Shown one piece after another: positions 1 through 8,672 of a stretch of 64,000 nucleotides of DNA. The notes under the pieces are model-generated. The model worked only from the letters and a program-made list of their open reading frames with translations. It had not been told where the DNA came from and ran no database searches. Numbering within the stretch: position 1 is the stretch's first letter; every line of letters starts with the position of its first letter. The stretch spans positions 1-64,000 of the forward strand of contig NZ_ANLA01000017.1 of NCBI RefSeq assembly GCF_000348685.1, in the 5' to 3' direction. Both the position numbers and the translations under genes were made by a program. This stretch comes from Xanthomarina gelatinilytica (GTDB lineage Bacteria; Bacteroidota; Bacteroidia; Flavobacteriales; Flavobacteriaceae).

Positions 1-55
1 ATATTATGTAAAATAGAATATTTTGAAACTACCTCCTAGAACTAGATATAAACTA

Positions 56-85
56 AAAAGCATTCTTTTTTATAAGAATGCTTTT
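56..85. terminator. bidirectional hairpin terminator
   Basis: A perfect 12-bp inverted repeat, AAAAGCATTCTT and AAGAATGCTTTT, flanks a 6-nt loop and is bordered by A- and T-runs on both sides. It lies just downstream of the minus-strand SDR remnant and M16 peptidase gene, so it probably ends their transcript. Confidence 0.75.
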
Positions 86-115
86 GCTTAGTATTATATG
101 GTTTTACAAACGCCA

Positions 116-310
116 TTATTGTTTTATGTCCTTAAATGCTTCTCCTATAAGCGTATCTCCTTGAATAATTTCAAAGGTTTGTTTGTTGGTAGCAGCCTCA
201 TGTAAAGACCTTACCAATACTTGAGCCACATCATCCCGCGAAATCTGTCCTTTTGTGTTTAAGGATTTTGATAATTGAATTTTACTAAGACCTTTGTCAA
301 AACAAAACAT
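116..310 (-). pseudogene. C-terminal remnant of an NAD(P)-binding SDR-family protein
   Basis: About 64 codons resemble only the C-terminal end of atypical short-chain dehydrogenase/NAD(P)H-binding proteins: an ISRDDVAQVLV segment and then FEIIQGDT, which in complete relatives of about 210 residues close the Rossmann domain. The N-terminal roughly 150 residues with the GxxGxxG nucleotide site are missing. Upstream codons stay open in the same frame until the TAG that ends the M16 gene. I infer a decayed gene left after a deletion or replacement. A functional small protein is unlikely because no cofactor site remains. Confidence 0.6.
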
Positions 311-334
311 TGACTCAAACCGTTTACAGGAACA

Positions 335-3166
335 CTATAAACGATTTCCATGGATATCCAGTTCTACAACAGGCTTGCCCAATTTTTTTACTTCAGAAAA
401 CTGTGTGGCCTTATCACCAACTACTACATATATCATCTCCCGTTCGTTGATGTGTTTGTTGATGATATTTTTATAGTCTTCCAAGCTCATGGCTATTAAT
501 TCGTCCTGCTCGTCCACCAAATAACTTGTTTTTTTATCATATTTACTTAGCTCGGTTAAAATATTCAGTTTAGCGCCCAAACTTTCATAAGCTGTGGTAT
601 TGGCTTTTAGGATTTTGTTCTTGGTTATGTCCACCTCTGTTTCGGTAAAGCTTTGGCCATAATCCCTTAACATGTCTTTAATGATCTTCAAAGATTGCAA
701 GGTGGCATTGGCCCTAACGCTGGTTTGTACATAAAATGGTGCCATTTCTTCACTGGTGGCCAATCTGGAATAGGCCCCATAGGTATATCCTTTCTGGATA
801 CGAAGGGTTTGAAACAGTCTGCCACTGGAACCACCTCCTAAAATTTCGTTGGCATACTGTAGGTTATTGGCTTGTTCATCGCTACTGGATAAGGCCAATG
901 TTCCAACATATATTACCGATTGCTTGGCATCTGGTACATCTATAAAATATAAGGTTCCTTTTTTGCCTAAAGCTGCAATGGGTTCTTTTGGAAGTTCAAC
1001 AGGCTCCCCAGTCCAGTCCTGAAGTCCTGCCAAAGCTTGTTCTGTCTCAGCTTTACTGATATCACCAGCTATATGAAAGGCAGCCTCTTTAGGTGACAGA
1101 TACTGATAGTAGGCTTTTAAGTCGTCCATACCAATGTTTTTGATACTTTCCAAGGTGCCTGATCCGGCTGTTCCAAACCTATGCTGCTCACCATATAACA
1201 GTTTGTGCAAGGCCAAATTACCAATGGCATTTGGGTTGGCCTCTCTCCCTTTTAAGCTGGTTTCCAAGGCCTGTTTCAACCTGTTGAATTCATTTTCGTC
1301 CCAACGAGGTTCCAGAATAATCTCTTTTACCAAGGCCATGGTTTCGTTAAAGTTTTTAGACAAGCATGATCCAACAATATGTAGGTCTTCCTTACTGGAA
1401 TAAATAGTAATGGAGGCGCCAAGCAAACCTATGGCTTCTTCCAATTCGGCAGGGGTTTTGGTGGCTGTACCTTCCATGAGTAAGTCGGCAAACAGGTTTG
1501 ATACGCCTTCTTTGCCTTTCGGATCCAATAATTCGCCACCTGGTATACGGATATCAAATTGTACCAAAGGCACCTCCTTGTTCTCAATACCATAGATGCT
1601 CAATCCATTGTTTAAGGAACTTTCCCATATCTCTGGCGATTTAAACAGAGGCAATTCCCCAAAAGGAGGTTCGCTTCTATCGTGTTTGCTTGGGGTTTTT
1701 TCGTAAACAGCCTCTTCCCCTTGGCTTACCTCTTCGTTGGCAACACCTTGTACTACTTCTTCTTTCCAAACGGTGGCTTCTTGACTATTTTCAACAGCCA
1801 ATTGTTTTTGGCCTTTTGGAACCACACTGGTCATAACATAGTTTCTGCCTTTCAGATATAATTTGTACACACGCATCACATCATCGGCCGTAACGGCATT
1901 GGTCAATTTGGCTGTTTGTGTAATATAGCTAGGGTCTCCACGAAACTCGTTGTCTTGTGCCAGTTGAAATGCTTTGTTCAACACCGTACTGACCCCTTGG
2001 TACAGTCCAGTTTCAAGCTCGGCTTTGATACGTTTTAGGTCGCTAGGGTTCACACCTTCGGTTTCAAAGCGTTGCAAGCCCTCATCAATGGCTTTTTTAA
2101 CAGCATCCAAATCGGTATTTTCATTGGCCCTAACCCGAATGATAAACTCCCCTGCAATTTCATTACTGGATTGGTAAGTGCTGATGGCTGGTGCCAATTG
2201 CGCTTCCTCTACCACCACTTGGTATAAAGGTGCTTTTTTACTTCCACTTAGTAATTGTCCTAAAATGTTTAAGGCATAAACATCCTTATGATATTCTTCT
2301 ACGGTTGGAAATACCATGCGTAATTCTGGGAGCTTGGCAAAGTCGTCTTCAAAATACAAACTTTTGGTTTCCCCTAAGTACACTGGTTGGGCTATCAATT
2401 TTTCAACCTCTGGACCACTTGGGATTTCGCCAAACCACTTCTCTACCAATTTTTTGGTTTCTTCTATATCTATATCCCCAGCTATCACCAAAGTGGCATT
2501 ACTGGCACCATAGTATTTTTTATAAAAGGTTTTAACATCGTCAATGTTTGCTGCCTGCAAATCTGGTAAGGCACCTATTACGGTCCAACTGTAAGGATGG
2601 CCTTCTGGATAAAGGTTTTTTCGTATAATCTCATCGGTATAGCCATAGGCAGCATTGTCCACACGCTGTCTTTTTTCGTTTTTCACCACCTGTTTTTCAC
2701 GCTCTAATGCAGCTTCTGTTACCGTATTGAGCATGTAACCAAAACGATCGGAATCTATCCAAAGGATTTTTTCAAAAGCATCCTTAGGTACAACTTCATA
2801 ATACACGGTTCCATCGCTCCAGGTACCACCATTCCTACTCCCTCCCCATTCTGGAATGAGTTTTCTATTGGCACCAACCGGCACATTTTCGGAATCGTTA
2901 AAACTCATATGCTCAAAGAAATGTGCAAAACCTGTTTTACCAGGCTCTTCCCTATTGGAACCAACATGCATCATGGTAGCCACCGCAATCAATGGATCGC
3001 TGTGGTCCTCATGTAAAATGACCTCCAGGCCATTATCCAAAGTAAATTTTTCGTAATCAATTTTAAATTCTGGAGCTTCAGCAATTGCAGGTTCCTCTTT
3101 TTTATCTGTTTTACAGGATAGCAAACACACGATAAAAACAAAAGCTGCTAGTTTTAAATATGTCAT
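335..3166 (-). CDS. M16 family zinc metallopeptidase lipoprotein (insulinase/pitrilysin type)
   Basis: A protein of 943 residues with two M16 halves. The first half has the inverted zinc motif HFFEH (residues 82-86), with a downstream acidic segment (EREKQVVKNEKR) supplying the third ligand. The second, non-catalytic half spans roughly residues 520-940. I chose the start at 3166 because it gives a lipoprotein signal peptide with lipobox LLSC (Cys18); an upstream in-frame start would add 34 residues and spoil the signal. The family degrades peptides in the periplasm; the substrate is not predictable. It is divergent from the DUF1853 gene starting at 3267. Confidence 0.9.
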   Translation of the reverse strand: MTYLKLAAFVFIVCLLSCKTDKKEEPAIAEAPEFKIDYEKFTLDNGLEVILHEDHSDPLIAVATMMHVGSNREEPGKTGFAHFFEHMSFNDSENVPVGANRKLIPEWGGSRNGGTWSDGTVYYEVVPKDAFEKILWIDSDRFGYMLNTVTEAALEREKQVVKNEKRQRVDNAAYGYTDEIIRKNLYPEGHPYSWTVIGALPDLQAANIDDVKTFYKKYYGASNATLVIAGDIDIEETKKLVEKWFGEIPSGPEVEKLIAQPVYLGETKSLYFEDDFAKLPELRMVFPTVEEYHKDVYALNILGQLLSGSKKAPLYQVVVEEAQLAPAISTYQSSNEIAGEFIIRVRANENTDLDAVKKAIDEGLQRFETEGVNPSDLKRIKAELETGLYQGVSTVLNKAFQLAQDNEFRGDPSYITQTAKLTNAVTADDVMRVYKLYLKGRNYVMTSVVPKGQKQLAVENSQEATVWKEEVVQGVANEEVSQGEEAVYEKTPSKHDRSEPPFGELPLFKSPEIWESSLNNGLSIYGIENKEVPLVQFDIRIPGGELLDPKGKEGVSNLFADLLMEGTATKTPAELEEAIGLLGASITIYSSKEDLHIVGSCLSKNFNETMALVKEIILEPRWDENEFNRLKQALETSLKGREANPNAIGNLALHKLLYGEQHRFGTAGSGTLESIKNIGMDDLKAYYQYLSPKEAAFHIAGDISKAETEQALAGLQDWTGEPVELPKEPIAALGKKGTLYFIDVPDAKQSVIYVGTLALSSSDEQANNLQYANEILGGGSSGRLFQTLRIQKGYTYGAYSRLATSEEMAPFYVQTSVRANATLQSLKIIKDMLRDYGQSFTETEVDITKNKILKANTTAYESLGAKLNILTELSKYDKKTSYLVDEQDELIAMSLEDYKNIINKHINEREMIYVVVGDKATQFSEVKKLGKPVVELDIHGNRL

Positions 3167-3266
3167 GGTATTGATGCGTTGGTTATTAAAGCACTTAAAA
3201 ATAAATACTTTTGGGAAACTTGTATTTAAATGAACTGTTAAACTTTTGAATTTGTAAATTGCCACC

Positions 3267-4076
3267 ATGCCAAAGAACGCTGTCCAATTACAATACGAAG
3301 CCTATGTAAACACCCCAAAACTGTGGTGGAACAACTCCGTTTATGGGTTGGAACAGTTCTCTTTTAAAACAGAAACATCCATACCTTTTTCAGAACCTTT
3401 GCCCAAAGGCATCCGTTTGGGTAAACGTGTGGAGCAGTTTGTGTTTCATGAGTTACGGCAAGTGCCACAGCTAAACTTGGTGGCTCAAAACCTGCAAATA
3501 CAGCAAGAAAAACATACTTTAGGTGAAATAGATGCCTTATTGGTGAAGGATGGTACAGCCATTCACCTGGAAATAATCTATAAGTTTTATGTGTATGATG
3601 AAACTGTTGGCTCTTCTGAATTGGAACATTGGATAGGCCCCAACCGGAAAGATAGTTTGGTAGAAAAACTGAACAAATTAAAACACAAACAACTACCACT
3701 ACTCTACCATCAAGAAACCTTGAAATACCTAAACACCTATCAGTTGGATATCTCAAACATCAAACAACAGGTATTGTTTAAAGCCCAATTGTTTGTGCCT
3801 TATAAACACACACAAGCCGAATGGCATGAGATCCATACTGCTTGTATCATGGGTTATTATTTAAAACAAGGGGATTTCATTGACTTTAAAGATTGCAAAT
3901 TTTATATCCCCAAAAAGGCCAATTGGTTACTACAACCACAAATTGATGTGTCTTGGCTTAGCTTGGATGCTTTTTCAAATAAGATGATTGGTTATTTTGA
4001 AAATCAACAATCTCCCATGGTGTGGATAAAGCATCCCAAGGGTCGTATGGACAAAGTTTTTGTGGTTTGGTGGTAA
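3267..4076 (+). CDS. DUF1853 family protein
   Basis: A 269-residue cytosolic protein without a signal peptide. It matches the DUF1853 pattern: a GEID motif (Glu87, Asp89), a beta strand with HLEIIYKFYV (Glu102, Lys106), then WIGPNRKD and a basic helix with HKQLPLL. The spacing of acidic residues and lysine suggests a PD-(D/E)XK-like nuclease fold, but no activity is established to my knowledge. It starts about 100 bp from the divergent M16 gene and stops just before the convergent small exported protein. Family assignment is fairly secure; function is unknown. Confidence 0.8.
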   Translation: MPKNAVQLQYEAYVNTPKLWWNNSVYGLEQFSFKTETSIPFSEPLPKGIRLGKRVEQFVFHELRQVPQLNLVAQNLQIQQEKHTLGEIDALLVKDGTAIHLEIIYKFYVYDETVGSSELEHWIGPNRKDSLVEKLNKLKHKQLPLLYHQETLKYLNTYQLDISNIKQQVLFKAQLFVPYKHTQAEWHEIHTACIMGYYLKQGDFIDFKDCKFYIPKKANWLLQPQIDVSWLSLDAFSNKMIGYFENQQSPMVWIKHPKGRMDKVFVVWW

Positions 4077-4084
4077 CAGCTTTT

Positions 4085-4453
4085 TTATCTTTTCTTGTCC
4101 ACTGTAGTTATAGGTTGAATGCTTGGTTTTACACGTGTGTACACTTGCATCTGGTTTCTGGTTAAAATGTCTTTCATTTCTTCGGTTTCCTGATCCTGTA
4201 AAAGATACAAGGCTTCCAATTTGTCCCTACCTTCCAATGTGTTTTCAATTTTTTCCCTTCTTATAAGGAACTCTTCCAGTTTGATTTCAAAAACCTTTAA
4301 CTGATCGGTATTTAATGCCAATTCGTTATTGTAAGCCAAACTTAGTGATTTTACCTCCTCATGCAGGCTTCTATCAGGTTTTTGAAGCATGGGATCCTGT
4401 GCAAACACAGTTGTTGTAAGAACCATTAAAATAAGTGTGAATATATTTTTCAT
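4085..4453 (-). CDS. small exported helical protein, unknown function
   Basis: A 122-residue protein with a clear Sec signal peptide cleaved around VFAQ-DP (residues 18-20). The mature part is almost entirely charged helix, with a region around residues 40-105 rich in Glu, Lys and Leu. The size and layout recall Spy/CpxP-like periplasmic proteins, but I see no LTxxQ repeat that would prove it. Its stop lies 9 bp from the end of the convergent DUF1853 gene. Confidence 0.7.
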   Translation of the reverse strand: MKNIFTLILMVLTTTVFAQDPMLQKPDRSLHEEVKSLSLAYNNELALNTDQLKVFEIKLEEFLIRREKIENTLEGRDKLEALYLLQDQETEEMKDILTRNQMQVYTRVKPSIQPITTVDKKR

Positions 4454-4647
4454 AATATTTGTGTTTTAATATAAAATAAGGCTTAAGCATTTAAAAATCA
4501 AATAATTAATATTTTTTAACACTTCTTAGCACAGCTGTTCATAGCTTAGAGCGGATTTTGTTAAATAAATGATAAAATATCCCCACGGAACGTCTAAGGC
4601 TAGTCTGGATGCGTAGATAGTATAAACCCAAAACTTAAATTATAATT

Positions 4648-5484
4648 ATGAAAAAACTTTCAATTTTATTACTAACCGGAGTATTACTATCAGCCTGTGT
4701 TTCTAAAAAGAAATACGTTGCCTTAGAACAGGAAAACGGGGAAATTAGAAGCGAGTTACAGAAAACCCAAGTCGCTAAAGAAGATTTAGAAGCCAAGTTT
4801 GATGAAATTCAGGCACGAATAGATACTTACAATTCCAAAATAAATTCCCTCACCGAAGAAAATGATGCCAAGATTGTAACCGTTGGCGACGACTTAGTGA
4901 TTTCCAATGATGTAAGAAAGCAAATGGAAGCCACATTGCAACATGTCGATCCAAACGAGTTGGCTCAAGCTCAAACACTTAAAGACTCCATGAACTTGGC
5001 TGTAGGTTACAATTTGCGTCAATCCATGGATACCTCCAACATGAATGAAGATGAGGATATTGCTATTGATATTAACGAAACTGTGGTAATGATTTCCATA
5101 TCAGATAAAATGTTGTTCAACTCTGGTAGCTATCGTATTAGCAGTAAAGCCGATGCCATTCTACAAAAAATAGCGGATGTTATCAATTCTGAAGAAAGTT
5201 TGGACGTGATGGTAGAAGGACATACAGATAACAAAACCATGGTAGCCAATGCATCGGTAAAAGACAATTGGGATTTAAGTGTGTTACGTGCCACTTCCGT
5301 AGTTAAGAAATTGCAAAAGGATTATGGTGTGGCCCCTGAAAAGCTGATTGCAGCCGGAAGAAGTTTTTACCAACCTCTAGTGGATAATGACACCAGTGAA
5401 AACCGAGCTAAAAACAGACGTACACGTATTATTATCCTACCAAACATCAATAAGTTTTTTGCCCTAATGGCCTCAAACGAATAA
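4648..5484 (+). CDS. OmpA family lipoprotein
   Basis: A 278-residue protein with a lipobox ending in LLSAC (Cys17), a charged coiled coil over about residues 22-65, and a C-terminal OmpA/MotB-like domain from about 145 to 265. The domain contains VEGHTDN and the SENRAKNRRTRI motif that binds the diaminopimelate stem of peptidoglycan. It should anchor the outer membrane to the cell wall. The gene is a single transcription unit with a strong terminator behind it. Confidence 0.9.
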   Translation: MKKLSILLLTGVLLSACVSKKKYVALEQENGEIRSELQKTQVAKEDLEAKFDEIQARIDTYNSKINSLTEENDAKIVTVGDDLVISNDVRKQMEATLQHVDPNELAQAQTLKDSMNLAVGYNLRQSMDTSNMNEDEDIAIDINETVVMISISDKMLFNSGSYRISSKADAILQKIADVINSEESLDVMVEGHTDNKTMVANASVKDNWDLSVLRATSVVKKLQKDYGVAPEKLIAAGRSFYQPLVDNDTSENRAKNRRTRIIILPNINKFFALMASNE

Positions 5485-5518
5485 AACAAGCCTCTTATAT
5501 TATATTAATTAGTCCAAA

Positions 5519-5552
5519 AAAAGACGTTTCCATTAGTAAGGAAACGTCTTTT
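5519..5552. terminator. bidirectional hairpin terminator
   Basis: A perfect 13-bp inverted repeat (AAAAGACGTTTCC with GGAAACGTCTTTT) with an 8-nt loop sits between the convergent OmpA lipoprotein and universal stress protein genes and can serve both. Confidence 0.85.
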
Positions 5553-5579
5553 GTTTTGTTACAGAACCTAGATCAAATA

Positions 5580-6431
5580 TTATAAACTCTCATGATTGAA
5601 AATAATTAGTGGCACATTCAAATGACTGCTAATGGACTTGCTATTGCTTCTATTGAACAATTTCTCAAAGAAACTTCGTTTCTTATTGATGATACAGAGC
5701 ATTCCAAGTTTTCTACTTTCACTGAATACACGTGTTCCCACTTCCACAGGCACATCGTTTATCAAGTAAAAATCCATTTTTATTGGTTTTAATGTCATTT
5801 CCAAAGCCAATTTGTTGGCCAATAAATCTGGGCTTAGGTTTGTGCTTTTATTGGTGATGTGCACAGCAGAGATGATAGCGTTGTGTGCCATGGCAATTTC
5901 TTTTAATAAGTCCAGATCGTCGCCATAATTTTCTATACTCAAATCGGTTGCAAAACCAATTTCAGACAGATCCATACTGCTAAGGGCATTTTGTGGCACA
6001 GCAATAATTGGGCAACTTTGTTTGTTGATTAAGTTGGCCGTGTTGCTACCAATGGTCATTTCCTTGATACCACTAGCGCCTTTGGTCCCTAAAATAACAA
6101 TATCGATTCCCAGTTTCTTTACAGTAGAGGTAACTGCATCCAAAAAGTAATCATGAACCAGTAGCGTTTCAAATGCATGATTGCTGTTTTTAGGAAGTTC
6201 TTGAATTTTTTGGAGCTCTTTTTCCAATTCCATTTTAGATTCATTATTTCTAGAATTTAAAATGGCTTCATTGGCTCTTCTGGATGAAACAGAAGATGGT
6301 GCGGATACCAATGGCTCAAGCGAGTGCATAATGTAAAAGGTACATGGCTCATTTTTAAATAAGTTTAAGGCATAACGTGTCGCTTCCCAGGAATTTGCAG
6401 AAAAGTCTGTTGGCAATAATATCTTTTTCAT
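5580..6431 (-). CDS. universal stress protein, tandem UspA domains
   Basis: A 283-residue cytosolic protein made of two UspA domains (about 1-145 and 150-283). Domain 1 starts with KKILLPTDFS and keeps the ATP-binding signature G-x2-G-x9-G-S/T in GTKGASGIKEMTIGSNT. Domain 2 is degenerate and lacks this signature, so probably only the first half binds nucleotide. Two-domain Usps are common in Flavobacteriia. No neighbour suggests a specific pathway. Confidence 0.9.
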   Translation of the reverse strand: MKKILLPTDFSANSWEATRYALNLFKNEPCTFYIMHSLEPLVSAPSSVSSRRANEAILNSRNNESKMELEKELQKIQELPKNSNHAFETLLVHDYFLDAVTSTVKKLGIDIVILGTKGASGIKEMTIGSNTANLINKQSCPIIAVPQNALSSMDLSEIGFATDLSIENYGDDLDLLKEIAMAHNAIISAVHITNKSTNLSPDLLANKLALEMTLKPIKMDFYLINDVPVEVGTRVFSESRKLGMLCIINKKRSFFEKLFNRSNSKSISSHLNVPLIIFNHESL

Positions 6432-6646
6432 CTCTATAAAATTTAAAGTAGAAAGATATTATTTATTTGTTAATTATAAATTGACATTTATCACTTTTAA
6501 GAAAAAGTAATCAACTCGTTGGTTCACAGGTTTTTATTAAATGGGAATTTTAAGCCAAAAAAGACTTTTATAGCTTAAAGCACTGTTTTTAACGTTAAAA
6601 AGTAAAATTTTGTAAGAATTTAGCATGAATAATTTCCAATTTTAAA

Positions 6647-6654
6647 TAATTTTG
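6647..6654 (+). promoter_or_regulatory. Bacteroidota -7 box TAATTTTG
   Basis: The octamer matches TAnnTTTG and lies 25 bp before the ATG of the SprB-repeat gene. No TTG at the proper -33 distance is visible, so the assignment is tentative. Confidence 0.4.
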
Positions 6655-6679
6655 CTGATTTATTTTAAAATTTATAAAT

Positions 6680-8577
6680 ATGAAAAAAATTAATTTAATA
6701 GGTCTTTTAATGTTGTTTATAACTAACATACAAGTTTACTCACAAACCGAGTTTTGGTCGGACGATTTTGAAGATACCGGGTCTCCATCTTCTGGAGTAA
6801 GAACCCCTCTAATAACATTGCTCTAGGTAATCCTTCTCAATTCTACTTTGCAAGAATTAATAATGAAGGTATTGATTTAGCTTTTGGCTCTTATACAGGA
6901 AATAATGGTGATTACTTTTGGGCTGGTGAAAATCATAGAGGTTTTTTTGGTGTTGACAATGAAGAACAGAATATAGTATTTTCTTCTATTGATGTTAGTG
7001 GTAAAACAAACTTGGTTTTTAAAGGTCTTTTTGCAGCAAATAATCAGTCGGCAGCTTTTGAGAATGTTGCTTTTGGCCATTCACATACTGATTACATAAT
7101 TGTTGAATATAGTATTGATGGAGGTTCATATCAAAACTTGATTCAGTTTTATTCCATTAATACATCTGGAATCTATAACAAATCATTGGCAGAAGACACC
7201 AATTACGATGGTATTGGAGATGGAACTGTCTTAACTGGCGATTTTACTGTGTTTACCAAATCCATACCAGAAACGGGTAATTCACTATCCTTAAGAATTC
7301 GTTGTTCTACAAATGGGAGCAATGAAGAATTTGCCTTCGACTATTTACAAATATTTGGAGATAGTTGCGTACCACTTATTATAACAACTAATCCTGTAAA
7401 CCGTTATATATGTAATGGTAATGATACAAGTTTTGAAATGAATGCAAGTGGTGCTACCTCGCTGCAATGGCAGGTGGATTCTGGAAGTGGTTTTACAAAT
7501 ATCTCAAATGGTGGTGTGTACTCTGGAGCTACCAGCAACATGTTAAGTATTTCTGGTGCCACTGCTTCCATGTCGGGTTATCAGTATCGATGCATAGCAT
7601 ATTACGGAGATACAGACTGTTACTCCACAACCAGTTCAGCTACGTTATCCATTTCCAATATGACAACTTCAGGAGCTCTATCTAACATATTGTGTAGTGG
7701 GAACGCTAATGGAGCAGCTGCTGTAAGTGTTTCAGGAAGAGTTCCACCTTATTCTTATAATTGGCTTCCTTATGGAGGTTCTGGAAGTTTGGCTACAGGG
7801 CTTACAGCTGGTACTTATACAGTAACTGTAATTGACAATATTGGATGTATTACAATTCGAAATTTTACAATTAGCGAACCAAGTCCATTGGATGCTACTC
7901 CAAGTTCTCAAACAAATGTTACTTGTTATGGTGGAAACAATGGCAGTGCCAGTATAAGCGTGTCAGGTGGCGTTTCTGGCTATACCTATGATTGGACTGG
8001 AAACCCATCAGGCGATGGTACCCCAACGGTTGCTGGATTGACTGCTGGACCAATTTCCTGTACCATTACAGATGCCAATGGTTGCACTGCAACCGTAAAT
8101 TTTGTAATCACTGAACCTGACATGATAAACAGTACTGTTACACAAGTGGATGGCTCATTGACAGCAGGTCAAGATGGTGCTTCTTATCAATGGTATAAAT
8201 GTCCTGATGTATTGTTGGCTGGTGAAACAAATCAAAGTTTTGAAGCCACTGAAATTGGAGATTACAAAGTTGAAATTACACAGGGTTCCTGCACGGAAAC
8301 TTCTGCTTGTGTAACTGTTTCTACGTTGTCTGTGAAACCTACGGAAGCAATTAGCAAATTTTTGATGTATCCTAACCCTAGCAGTGGAAGTTTTCATATT
8401 CAATCGGCTTTAGAAGGAGATTTTTACGTGGTCAACCTTTTGGGGCAAGTGGTAAAAACATTTGATGTAGAAGCGAATATTATGAAAACAATAACTGTAA
8501 ACGATTTACAAAATGGAATCTATTTTGTAAAACATCGTATAACAAATCAATCCCAAAAATTAATCATTAAAAACTAA
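6680..8577 (+). pseudogene. SprB-repeat surface protein with T9SS sorting domain, broken by a 1-nt frameshift
   Basis: The ATG at 6680 gives a signal peptide (MKKINLIGLLMLF, ending near VYSQ) and mature start TEFWSDDFED. This frame stops at TAG 6824-6826. The frame one base back is open through the same region, reading SNNIALGNPSQFYF directly after GVRTP, and continues to 8577. Restoring one base in the CCCC run at 6804-6807 yields an uninterrupted protein of 632 residues. Downstream lie an Ig-like segment, two SprB repeats (about 7678-8120; LTAGTYTVTV and LTAGPISCTI are landmarks) and a type A T9SS sorting domain ending in KLIIKN. It is probably a cell-surface adhesin. The lesion may be a sequencing error, a real inactivation or a phase switch. 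Confidence 0.8.
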
Positions 8578-8620
8578 ATATATTTATTAAAAGTGTCGTA
8601 TATCCAGTTGGATTGACACA

Positions 8621-8657
8621 AAAAAACCTCTCTAAAGCTTATTTAGAGAGGTTTTTT
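8621..8657. terminator. bidirectional hairpin terminator
   Basis: A perfect 16-bp stem, AAAAAACCTCTCTAAA pairing with TTTAGAGAGGTTTTTT, with a 5-nt loop. It lies between the convergent adhesin and helicase genes. Confidence 0.9.
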
Positions 8658-8672
8658 CTTCTGAAGTGTTTG

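Noticed and set aside
3364-3756. 130-codon minus-strand ORF
   Set aside because: It lies wholly within the DUF1853 gene on the opposite strand and has no family-like motifs.
4454-4647. Possible small RNA between the exported protein and the OmpA lipoprotein
   Set aside because: No stable hairpin with a T-run or promoter pair could be supported; I see only AT-rich spacer.
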